From NCBI GenBank assembly GCA_949316235.1, contig OX438743.1, positions 26,719,771-26,783,770 on the forward strand: a stretch of DNA of 64,000 nucleotides, read 5' to 3'. This document shows positions 55,153 through 64,000 of the stretch, in pieces. The position numbers were made by a program, and so were the translations under genes. The number at the start of each line of letters is the position of its first letter. Position 1 is the first letter of the stretch. Under the pieces are notes generated by a model. The model worked only from the letters and a program-made list of their open reading frames with translations, did no database searches and had not been told where the DNA came from. The stretch comes from Oegoconia quadripuncta. Taxonomy: Eukaryota; Arthropoda; Insecta; Lepidoptera; Autostichidae.

Positions 55153-55345
55153 TGCCTCCGTGGCTCAATGTAAACAACATCGGGTTAACGAATCGAAAGT
55201 CGAGAGTTCGTTCTCCATCGGGGTACATGTTTAGTACTCGGTTTTGTTGGTGGTAGAGCATTTTAAATATCCGCCTGGCTAGCTACCACCACCTTATCTG
55301 AGTGTACCACCAAACAGCAATGTTCTAGTTGTAAGAGATAAGATT
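55153..55345 (+). repeat. SINE family A, cut by a LINE
   Basis: Head to the first GAGATAAGATT block, then replaced by the T-run of the family L LINE. Confidence 0.85.
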
Positions 55346-56190
55346 TTTTTTTTTATATGAGAGGGCGGCAAACGAGCATGTGGGTCACCTGATGGAAAGC
55401 AATCACCGCCGCCCATGGACACCCGCAACACCAAAAGGGTCACAGATGCGTTGCCGGCCCTTGAGGAAGGTGTAGGCTCGTTTCTTGAAGGTTCCAATGT
55501 CGTACTCGTTCGGGAATACCGCTGCCGGAAGTCCGTTCCACAGGGTGGTTGTACGTGGTAAGAAGTTTCTTGAGAAACGTACAGTGGTAGACTTCCACTC
55601 ATCCAGGTGATGCGGATGGAAATTTAATTTTCGGCGAGAAGTGTATCGGTTAAATTGAGCAGCGGGTATTAGCTCGAACAGTTCTTCAGAACACTCCCCA
55701 TGAAATATGCGATAGAGAATACAGAGGGACGCGACGTCTCTTCGCAACGCCAGGGGATTCAGTCGGTCAGTGAGACTCTCTTGGCCGACAATTCGGACTG
55801 CGCGACGTTGAACGCGGTCAAAAGGAAGAAGCTGGTACTGAGGTGCCCCAGCCCATAGGTGAGAACAATACTCCACGTGCGGCCGAACTTGCGCCTTGTA
55901 AAGTTGGAGGCGGTGAGCCGGCGTGAAGTAACGAGCCGCTCTACTGAGAACACCTAACTTTTTGGAGGTCAACTTGGCCTTATCCTCCAGATGACCGCGG
56001 AATTGAACGTTACTAGAGATGTTCACTCCGAGAATCCCAATACTCAGCTTAACGTCAAGGGGAGTGCTCTGAAATTGAATAGACAGGAGAAATGGAATCT
56101 TCTTTGCGGTGAATGCGCAAACTTGTATCTTTTTAGGGTTAATCTTAACTAGGTTGAGAATGCCCCAATTCGAGACTTAGATCTTGGATC
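55346..56190 (-). mobile_element. LINE family L, C-terminal ORF and 3' end
   Basis: The minus strand has a clean frame of about 200 codons (56026-55403) with [32 protein letters not shown] and [10 protein letters not shown], the usual end of CR1/Jockey-type reverse transcriptase ORFs. The frame continues into upstream residues only with breaks. The 3' end matches 45107-45415 and 52664-52967. It is 5' truncated. Confidence 0.85.
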
Positions 56191-56214
56191 ATCATACGGT
56201 TTCATAAGATCATC

Positions 56215-56440
56215 AGACATAAACTAAAGTTTACAAATCAAAGGTCGTAGGTTCTATTACCAGCGGAGTACATGTTTTGTTCATGGCTTGGTATGTGGTA
56301 GGGCATTTATACTCATAAATCAGCGCCAAGCAACAATTTGGTTAGCATGTTCCAACTGTTTGAGATAAGATACTTAGTCCCCCAAATTATTTGGGGGTTC
56401 TGGGTGTGATTGAGGTCAAACGCTAACCGATTCTGGATTA
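56215..56440 (+). repeat. Old SINE family A copy
   Basis: Strongly diverged: AAGGTCGTAGGTTCTATTAC, GTTTGAGATAAGATACTTAG, GTGTGATTGAGGTCAAACGC. Confidence 0.7.
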
Positions 56441-57610
56441 AAAATATTTAGAGATGGTGATGGTCGATTTCAATATAGAACCCTGACAATATGAGTTATA
56501 ACATGGAGTAGGCATAAATTGGGTCTTTACCTATGAAATTGGAGTTTTTTTTCTTCGTTAATCATTTATGTACCAATTCCTGCGATTTTCAAAGCTATCC
56601 AAATTTGTTTTTTATTTGGAAAATGGAATATTACTTCAAGGTTTCACATGAAATATTTTTTAATTTCTGGGCTAAATCACATAATAAAAAAAATTGAACA
56701 GAGCTCTTTTCATATGCTTCCCATAATCATTTCTTAGATTTATAAAGCGGTTACTTTTAAAAATTAACGCTGCCTATACTTAACTTAATGTTATCCGATA
56801 ATGCACACAAAGTTTAGCTAAATTTGGATTTGTATGGAGAAAACAGAAATTCTTCATAGAAAACGCCAATTTTATAAGTAAGCTACGCACATACATGTGT
56901 GTGCGTGTGCGCATCCGCGCATTATATGATAATATCCTGTGGTTTAGTTGTTCCGTTCACATGTAATTGCAACCGCAGCGATTCCGAGTGTTATTTTATT
57001 GCCGTTTTATGTTCTACCTAAACGTGACCTCTGCATCGAATAATCTGTCAATGACTCCGTGCGGACGATCGTTATGTACGTTCGTAAACATCGAATTTAC
57101 TGCTCTTATAAAATATTAAAATATTAATTTTATTTCAAGACATATAAATAATTCTTACGTAACATCTGGCGATGACGCCTGGTACTATGTGATACTACAT
57201 AATACACTATCCCTCCTTATCTTAAAAATCTATTTATATATTTAGGATCTGATCACAATGTGCCCCAAAGGTCTAAAACAGACAATTTGCTTAAGCCCGT
57301 CAGCATTACTCGGGATCCTTTTGCTTTAATGCTGCTCAATTAATGCACTACCACAAAATATTCGTCACGCAGAATCTTATTCCACATAATTACAACATTA
57401 AATCGAATAAATAAAGAAAACTTGGAGGAAATATGAGTTCCAAATAAATTTCGCATTTGTAGGAACCTACAAATACCCGCCAATCACATATCAATAAAAG
57501 TCAGTAGCTTGCGTTTTAAAAAAAAAAAATTAACTACCCATGTCAATAACTTCTATTTAACTTACCTAATATGCCCTATTTTTTTCCTTACGGTATAAAA
57601 ACTCATCCGG
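56441..57610. other. Intergenic, nothing recognised
   Basis: AT-rich with a short GTGTGCGTGTGCGCA run at 56895. No exon, RNA gene or repeat could be supported. Confidence 0.4.
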
Positions 57611-57616
57611 TATACA

Positions 57617-57880
57617 TACCTGTTTGGTGTAGTGGTTAGAAACTCTGCTGCTATACCAAAAGGTAGCGGGTTCGAATCCCGTTAGGGGCATATGTTTGTA
57701 TGATGAATACGGACATGTGTACCCGAGTTATGGATGTTTCCATTTTATGTGTATTTATTTACAAAAAAAAATGTATTTGTGTAGTGTATCAACCATTTGG
57801 TATCCACAACACAAGCCTAGTTGCTTAGTGTGGAACTAGATGGCGCTGTCTGTATATGTCCATATATATTATTATTATTA
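57617..57880 (+). repeat. SINE family B
   Basis: Complete: TGTTTGGTGTAGTGGTTAGA, GCGGGTTCGAATCCCGTTAG, GGAACTAGATGGCGCTGTC. Confidence 0.88.
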
Positions 57881-57894
57881 TACATAATTAAATG

Positions 57895-58110
57895 TTACAT
57901 CTGTTATCCCAAATGGCTAGATCAGTGATATCGCAAACATTACTGTTTGGATGTTCAAAAAATTTAAGCTTGCTTTCAACGACATTTTTCGTGCGTCGAC
58001 ATATTTCGACATTGCGTTCACCTTACCAAAAACACACAGCGCCTTTTACGTCACCCACGGGTAGAGACGGGTTGGTTTTATACTTTTTATGTGAAGAAAC
58101 TACACAGTAC
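57895..58110 (+). repeat. Family D repeat
   Basis: TTATCCCAAATGGCTAGATC, GTTTGGATGTTCAAAAAATT, CACCCACGGGTAGAGACGGG. Confidence 0.65.
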
Positions 58111-58169
58111 CTATTTACAAGTACATAGGTTATTATTAGTATTATAATTATAGGAATGTATTATGATAA

Positions 58170-58440
58170 GACGACCTGTTTCGTGTAGTGGTTAGCAACT
58201 CTGACCACTATACCAAAAGATTGCGGGTTCGAATCCCGCTAGGGGCATATGTTTGTGTGATGAATACGGACATGTGTACTCGAGTCATGGATGTTTTCAT
58301 TTATATTAAGTATTTATTTACAAAAAAAAATGTATTCATGTAATATATCAACCATCTGGTATCCACAACACAAGGCTATAGTTACTGTGGAACTAGATGG
58401 CGCTGTGTGTACCTATTTCTAAGGATATTTATAATTCTTA
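58170..58440 (+). repeat. SINE family B
   Basis: Complete: TGTTTCGTGTAGTGGTTAGC, GCGGGTTCGAATCCCGCTAG and the usual tail. Confidence 0.88.
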
Positions 58441-58694
58441 TTATTTTTAACGTATTTCTCTTTTTCAAAGTGAAGAAGGTAATTTCCGCACCAGACGGGT
58501 ATCAACCAAGTGCGGCGGCTGATGAAGTTATACCTATAGTTGCTTACTGTGGAACTAGATGGCGCTGTGTGTATGTCTAAGGATATTTATAATTCTTATT
58601 ATTTTTAACGTATTTCTCTTTTTCAAAGTGAAGAAGGTAATTTCCGCACCAGACGGGTATCAACCAAGTGCGGCGGCTGATGAAGTTATACCTA
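58376..58694 (+). repeat. Tandem duplication, about 160-bp unit
   Basis: The SINE B tail plus TTTCTCTTTTTCAAAGTGAA and CCGCACCAGACGGGTATCAA is present twice in a row (about 58376-58533 and 58536-58694) with few differences. Confidence 0.85.
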
Positions 58695-59102
58695 ATAGAT
58701 GAAGTCAGAAATTTTTAATATTTTAATGGCGCTTCTAGTCACCTACTTAATCTATGAAACGATCCCGTGCTGACTATAAATCGTGAAGACATTAACTGCA
58801 AGCACTTAATTAGGTACCTATATCCGGAGACTGCAAGTGGGGACATGATAATAGACAAAGAGTAAATTTATTACTTTACCCTCTCACTCTATTTATTTCA
58901 CGTTAACCTCCTCCATTGCACAAGGAGTACCAAAAGGAGGTCGTAAGTTCGTTTCTCGTACCCATATTTAGTGTGACCGCCGATAATCGGTGACCAATTT
59001 TTTGTGGGAGAAAAATGGAACGTACTGATTGCAATTTTTCAACCCCCACGTCCTACAAAAAATCGGCCACAATATCGGTGATCAAAGTATTGACGAAACA
59101 AT
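58695..59102. other. Intergenic, nothing recognised
   Basis: No exon found. 58985-59090 (CGCCGATAATCGGTGACC, then AAAATCGGCCACAATATCGG) has a weak inverted look. Confidence 0.35.
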
Positions 59103-59362
59103 AGGCCTGTGTGGTGTAGTGTTTAGAAACTCTGCTGCTATACCAAAAGGTCGCGGGTTCGAATCCCGCCTGGGGCATATGTTTGTATGATGAATACAGA
59201 CATGTGTTCCCGAGTTATGGATGTTTTTCATTTATATACCTATGTATTTATTTACAAAAAAAAATATTTTTGTGTAGTTTATCAACCATCTGTTATCTAT
59301 AATAGAAGCCTAGTTGCTTAGTGTGGAACTAGATGGCGCTGTGTGTATGTGCAAACATATTT
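59103..59362 (+). repeat. SINE family B
   Basis: Complete: TGTGTGGTGTAGTGTTTAGA, GCGGGTTCGAATCCCGCC, tail GGAACTAGATGGCGCTGTG. Confidence 0.88.
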
Positions 59363-60355
59363 ATTATTATTTATATTTTCAATTTCTTTTTCTCAGCATG
59401 AGCTGGTATTATCATACCATTTATGGGCATTAACCAAGTAAATGGTATATTGCTATTTATTTTAAAATCGTAAGTCAGTTTGTCCATTTTCATCAATTTG
59501 GTGGAATTTTCTGACAATACGACAAGTATTTAAAATGGCGGCTTTTTGCATGGGTATGTACGTAGATGGTTTCAAATCAAGAAGTTTAAGGCTGTGGTGT
59601 AAATGTCTAGGGATAATTCCGGTAGTCGAAAGAACGACTTGGACGACGTATACTCTAACCTGCCTCCAGATCCTGGTGACTTCATCCTGCAGGTCCGTGT
59701 ATTTATGAATTTTTTCAGTTATTGTTTTTTGTAGGTTGTGGCCATTATTATTTTAGTTTATATTAGTTTAATCTCTCCAAGGAGGTAAAATTCTGCACGG
59801 GCCTAAGCCAAGTGCATAAGTCTACGTTATGTCAATTTAACGACAGGAATTTCCTTACTAGTCCATTATTATTATTATTTCTATTTTCAATTTCTTTTTC
59901 TCAGCATGAGCTGGTATTATCATACCATTTACGGGCATGAATTATTATTATGATATTTATAGGCCCGATTATCGGTCCTAAAAAAAGTCAGTCGTGGGCG
60001 GGCATGCTTAACGTGACTTCCAAAGTACGCAAACACTTATCAACCTTCCATTAGTGGGCACCCATACAAGGACTAACCGAGCCAGGCGATGCTCAACGTC
60101 ACTAATCGCAAATGCGATGACGTCACGGGACCTTCCAATAGTGGTCACCCTTCCAAGGATTGACCGAATCAAGTGTCATGATTTTCAAGGATATTTTCCA
60201 TTTTGTGATTATATTATTTTTACATCTGGCCACATTGATGTTGTGTTGTCACTCTCGCATGGTCCCGTTCCCACCGGTGGCTCCCCGCTCTTAGGAGTGA
60301 AGCGGCGGTGGGGGCGAAAGTGTGCATCTAGCGATGTGCGATTTGGGAGCTCAGT
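59363..60355. other. Intergenic with a repeated 65-bp pair
   Basis: 59366-59430 and 59878-59940 share TTCAATTTCTTTTTCTCAGC and ATGAGCTGGTATTATCATAC, so one is a copy of the other. 60000-60355 is less AT-rich and repeat-like (TCCAATAGTGGTCACCCTTC). No gene. Confidence 0.45.
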
Positions 60356-60359
60356 CTAT

Positions 60360-60700
60360 TTTTTTTTTTTTTTTAATGCACGAAGGGTTCGTACATGACC
60401 TCAATCACACCTGATGTTAAGTGAAGATGAGGTCGAAGGTGGAAGCGTACTAACCCGGAAACCCAAACACATTTGGGGGACTGGCTATCTTATCTCTGAC
60501 AACCGGAACACAACAATGCTATTAACATTGCTGCTTGGCGGCAGATTTAGATAAGATGGTGGTAGCTAGCCAGGCGGACATTTTAATATGCCCTACCACC
60601 AACCAAACCGAGTACTTAAACATGTACCCCGCTGGGGATCGAACCCGCGACCTCCGAATCGTAAACTCAGTGTTGTTTACATTGAGCCACGGAGGCGGTT
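60360..60700 (-). repeat. SINE family A, full length
   Basis: The minus strand runs from CCGCCTCCGTGGCTCAATGT to an A-tail at 60360. It is one of the best-preserved copies. Confidence 0.93.
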
Positions 60701-61840
60701 GAAATCTATTGCAGTCAAGCGAACAGTGAACAGTTGTGTAGGGATGCTCTGTAAAGTGTGATTAATTACTTACGAATACAATAAGTGAACCTGAAATAGA
60801 AAGAAAGAAAAATTTATTTAAACCCATCTCATGACACAGACAGTCAGGTACAAATATTACACAGTCGAGACACATGCAGAAAATAACACAGTGTTTACCA
60901 TCTAATTGTCGGTGTCGCAAGGTGGAGTCAAAAAGATCTCCAACTCAGCATGGGTTGTAGCCGTTCACTACAACGCTGGTTTTCAGTGTAGCCTCCAAAT
61001 GACGCACGGACACTGGTCAACAAATGTTCATACAAATAACAATTACAATTAATAGGAGTAGTCAGCAAGATGCGATGAGAGGATACTTACGTGTATACAT
61101 CTCTTTCTATCAATAATAAAATGATCTCCTTAACAATAATACACCCCATTATATAAACAATCCTACATGTTATAGAAACAGTATACAATATCAGTAAATA
61201 ATGAGTAAATAAAATAATAATATATACATAACATACAGATGGAGATGTGAGAGCTGGTACCTACTTTGCTCAGCAGCTGAGCTTATGCATTCAGCGGGGC
61301 AATAGCGCTAGCGTACTAGGTACTATGCCTCACGGAAGCGAGTTGGACGGCATATTTTTTCTATAAGATATAGGTATTTTTAATTGTGTTTTATAAATTT
61401 GTTGTTTCAACTAAATAAATATTTATTGATATATATAACATACATACATAACCTATTTTAATTTCAGGCAGTCAACGTGAGAAAGACACTAGTTTTACAT
61501 GGTCAATATCGTCATTCATACATTAGACAGAGAAAACTCGGTCCAAAGACAAAGAAGAAGCTCCATAGAATAGTGATTTTATTTTACAAGCGATACTTTA
61601 ATTCACTAATCGCAAACGCAAATGCTTCCCATTATGTTCCTGTTACAGTAACCAGTTGTCAAGTGCAACGCTCAAGGTATAAATAATAAATTTAAATTTT
61701 TTAAACGCCCATTGTTTTTAAGTTCAATGAACTTGGAATGTGTGTTATTTAATAAACATCCGATGTAATACAATTTTGGTACGTAATTACGTAAGGTTTA
61801 AAGTTCAATTAGATTATACAGCTAGTGAGTAGATGGTGCT
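60701..61840. other. Intergenic; one repeat and one open stretch
   Basis: 60798-61030 starts with GAAAGAAAGAAAAATTTATT and looks like the minus-strand end of a retroposon. 61471-61686 is an open plus-strand stretch after an acceptor-like TTTTAATTTCAG, but it shares repeat words with 60090-60120 and has no recognisable protein. Confidence 0.4.
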
Positions 61841-62025
61841 ACATTTTAGGTGACCACCATCTTATCTATAAGTCTACCACCAAACAGCATTTTTGTGTTT
61901 CGGTTGTTATAGATAAGATAGCCAGTCCCCCAAAATATGATTGGGATTCCAGGTGAACACGCTTCCACCTTCGGCCTCAACTTAATCAGGTGTGATTGAG
62001 GTTAAGTGCAAACTCGTTGTGCACT
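61841..62025 (+). repeat. Partial SINE family A
   Basis: GTGACCACCATCTTATCTAT, GATAAGATAGCCAGTCCCCC, GTGTGATTGAGGTTAAGTGC. Confidence 0.75.
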
Positions 62026-62514
62026 GTCTAATAAGATAATCTAATAAGATCAAGTATTCTTAGAATGATAACTAATTCTCTCCAAGCATACTAATTACTT
62101 TGACTTCTGTAACGATTTTATGATTGGTTTGCACGTCTCTAGTTCCTTTGAATAAATTAAGCAAACTATGATTTTCTAACAAACAGGTAAAACGCCCACA
62201 CCAATAAAATTATCTTGCCACAAACTAGAAAAAGCGTGTGTGGAGACGAGATAATGAATAAACATACAGAAATGTTCGTATTGAAGCACCCCGGGATTCG
62301 AATCCTACCTAATAAGCTACTACCCTACTTCATCAAGCGGTTCTTACGACGAAAAATCGAATTATTTAAATTTTTTTTGAGGTGAAAGGTAAGTTTGTTA
62401 TACCCATAGATTGCCTGAAAGAGATCGCTTTTAGCCGTAAGGACGACAAATAGTAGGTACGTTCAACTCTTATCAACTTTCTGTAACTGTATTTTCTTTT
62501 CTGTTTATCAATAA

Positions 62515-62650
62515 AGTGTATTTGTATTGTATTGCATTGTATAGATTCTGCCTACCCCAACGGGAAACAGGCGTGAGCATCAGTATTGTATTGTATTGCA
62601 TTGTATGGCATCGCGTCGTATTGTATTATAGTGCATTGTATTGTATAATT
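62515..62650. repeat. Degenerate (GTATT)n repeat
   Basis: Many GTATT/GCATT five-base units in two blocks around TCTGCCTACCCCAACGGGAA, a LINE-tail-like word. Confidence 0.6.
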
Positions 62651-62757
62651 GTCGGTTGCTATTTGTTTACCTAGTTTGTTTACTTCTACTATGATGGATT
62701 CGTTTGCATCACTAATTTGTCATTCTTCGTGATGTTATTTATATCAAACTATAGTCT

Positions 62758-63055
62758 AGGAGCGTCGATGGCTCAGCGGTTAAGACGCGATCTCCCAATT
62801 TTGTGTGGGAACACAGGCCATGTGCCAATGAGTTTTAAAATTTAATTTAATTACTTATGTGCATTTATCCGACTGCTCTTGAACGGTGAAGGAAAACATC
62901 GTGAGGAAACCTGCATGCCTGAGAAATAAAAATTCAAGGGCATGTGAAGTCCCCAACCCGCATTGGGCCAGAGTGGTGGACTATGGCTCATACTCCCTCA
63001 TTATACGAGGGAAGGCATATATCCCTGCAGTGCTATGTTTACGGGCTGATGATGA
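62758..63055 (+). repeat. SINE family C
   Basis: GATGGCTCAGCGGTTAAGAC, CCTGCATGCCTGAGAAATAA and CATATATCCCTGCAGTGCTA. The B-box part is damaged. Confidence 0.85.
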
Positions 63056-63384
63056 TAGTCTAGCAGTGCGCTATGATAAGGAGGTAAGAGTAATTTTTCA
63101 AGGTACCATCATTGGATAGCTCAACCTCTTTCAAAATCACGGAACAGAAAAATGGACTGTGAGAGGACTCACGGGCTGGGAGGGTTCCTCATCTAACATC
63201 ACATAAAATACCTTAACATCCCCACAGTTGGGGCCTCCTCTCTTTTGAGCTAGATACTTAAAAAATAAAATAAAAATAAAATAAATAAAAAAAAACTTTA
63301 AAATACCGGTGTGATTCAGGTCAATGCTAAACCGTTGTGCATAATAAAAAATGAATTAATAACAAATTGATTATCTTTATATCT
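63056..63384. other. Intergenic; SINE A scrap
   Basis: 63295-63350 is the last part of a family A SINE (GGTGTGATTCAGGTCAATGC, GTTGTGCATAATAAAAAATG). Before it is an AAAAT-rich run at 63258-63295. Confidence 0.5.
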
Positions 63385-63690
63385 TTTGAGATACATACAT
63401 ATGGTCACGATCTCTATCCCAAATGGGGTGGCCAGAGATATCCCAAGTGTTTGGGTGTTCCAAACATTAAGAGATTAATGATTGAAACAACATCCACGGC
63501 TCACCTTATGAAATATACAGAAGTGCACACGTGACAGGGGGAGAGCCCATTACCGTTGAAACGTGCAAATCTATGGATGTTTTTTGGTGGTAAGTCCCTT
63601 AGTCGCCTTTTACGACACCCACGGGAAGAGACAGGTTGGTTCTATTCCATTTGGTGCCGAAACCACACAGCACTTTGAGATGTGGACACG
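63385..63690 (+). repeat. Family D repeat, best copy
   Basis: ATCCCAAATGGGGTGGCCAG, ATCCACGGCTCACCTTATGA, CACGTGACAGGGGGAGAGCC, AAACGTGCAAATCTATGGAT, ACCCACGGGAAGAGACAGGT. Confidence 0.75.
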
Positions 63691-63789
63691 GTTTAAACAA
63701 CCACGAATTAAAATCTTGAATGATTGTGATGTGCACTTTAAGCGGGCTCTTTAACCCGAAGAAAAACGATGCGTATTATCTGTTTGACG

Positions 63790-63790
<1 letters not shown>

Positions 63791-63864
<74 letters not shown>

Positions 63865-63904
63865 TGTGTGTTTGTATTTGTGTTTGTGTTTGTGTGTGTG
63901 TGTG

Positions 63905-63951
<47 letters not shown>

Positions 63952-63987
63952 ATGTGTGCGTGTGTGCGTATGCATGTGTGCGTTGTT
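63791..63987. repeat. (TG)n microsatellite
   Basis: About 195 bases of almost pure TG repeat with a few TTTG and GCG interruptions. Its His-Thr frames on the minus strand are composition only. Confidence 0.97.
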
Positions 63988-64000
63988 CGGATGTATATTG

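Noticed and set aside
61471..61686. Exon with acceptor TTTTAATTTCAG
   Set aside because: No protein family recognised, no donor found, and its last part shares words with a repeat near 60090; kept only as an unassigned stretch.
63738..63975. His-Thr repeat protein on the minus strand
   Set aside because: It is only the translation of a TG dinucleotide microsatellite.

Overview
This window looks like nuclear DNA from a moth or butterfly (Lepidoptera). It is AT-rich and gene-poor, with spliceosomal introns. It is packed with repeats of a lepidopteran kind: tRNA-headed SINEs, 3' ends of Jockey/CR1-like, RTE-like and R1-like LINEs, Helitron-like tails ending in CTAG, MITEs and a BEL/Pao LTR retrotransposon. 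No prokaryotic features, CRISPR arrays, rRNA genes or convincing tRNA genes were seen. The tRNA-like stretches are SINE heads.

Three host genes can be supported. (1) 6212-7390 (+) is an intact, apparently single-exon gene for a 392-residue protein with four membrane segments, a basic Ser/Thr-rich N-terminal half and a very acidic C-terminal tail. (2) About 13484-15121 (-) holds the last three exons of an unidentified multi-pass membrane protein; the 5' part was not found. (3) 31673-52596 (+) is an insect odorant receptor gene. I rebuilt it from nine exons whose splice phases all agree. It encodes 403 residues, starting with Met and ending with the C-terminal region typical of moth receptors. 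Its introns hold most of the repeats in the right half of the window.

Layout: 1-6200 is repeat remains. 6.2-7.4 kb is gene 1. 7.8-13.4 kb is SINEs, a MITE, LINE ends and a long AGAAT microsatellite. 13.5-15.1 kb is gene 2. 15.2-24.5 kb is MITEs, LINE ends and SINEs. 24.5-30.7 kb is a BEL/Pao element on the minus strand with 178-bp LTRs and a CCCTC target duplication. 31.7-52.6 kb is the odorant receptor gene; introns 2 and 4 each carry a copy of a 2.5-2.8 kb element with 231-bp inverted arms and a broken OTU-protease-like reading frame. 52.6-64 kb is LINE and SINE debris ending in a TG microsatellite.

The genes do not form a functional unit. The most useful results are the full receptor model, a possible in-frame alternative acceptor created beside an RTE tail at receptor exon 4, the paired foldback/OTU elements, and the unidentified minus-strand membrane gene. 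Repeat boundaries are read by eye and may be off by tens of bases. Names such as family A or B are local labels, not database names.
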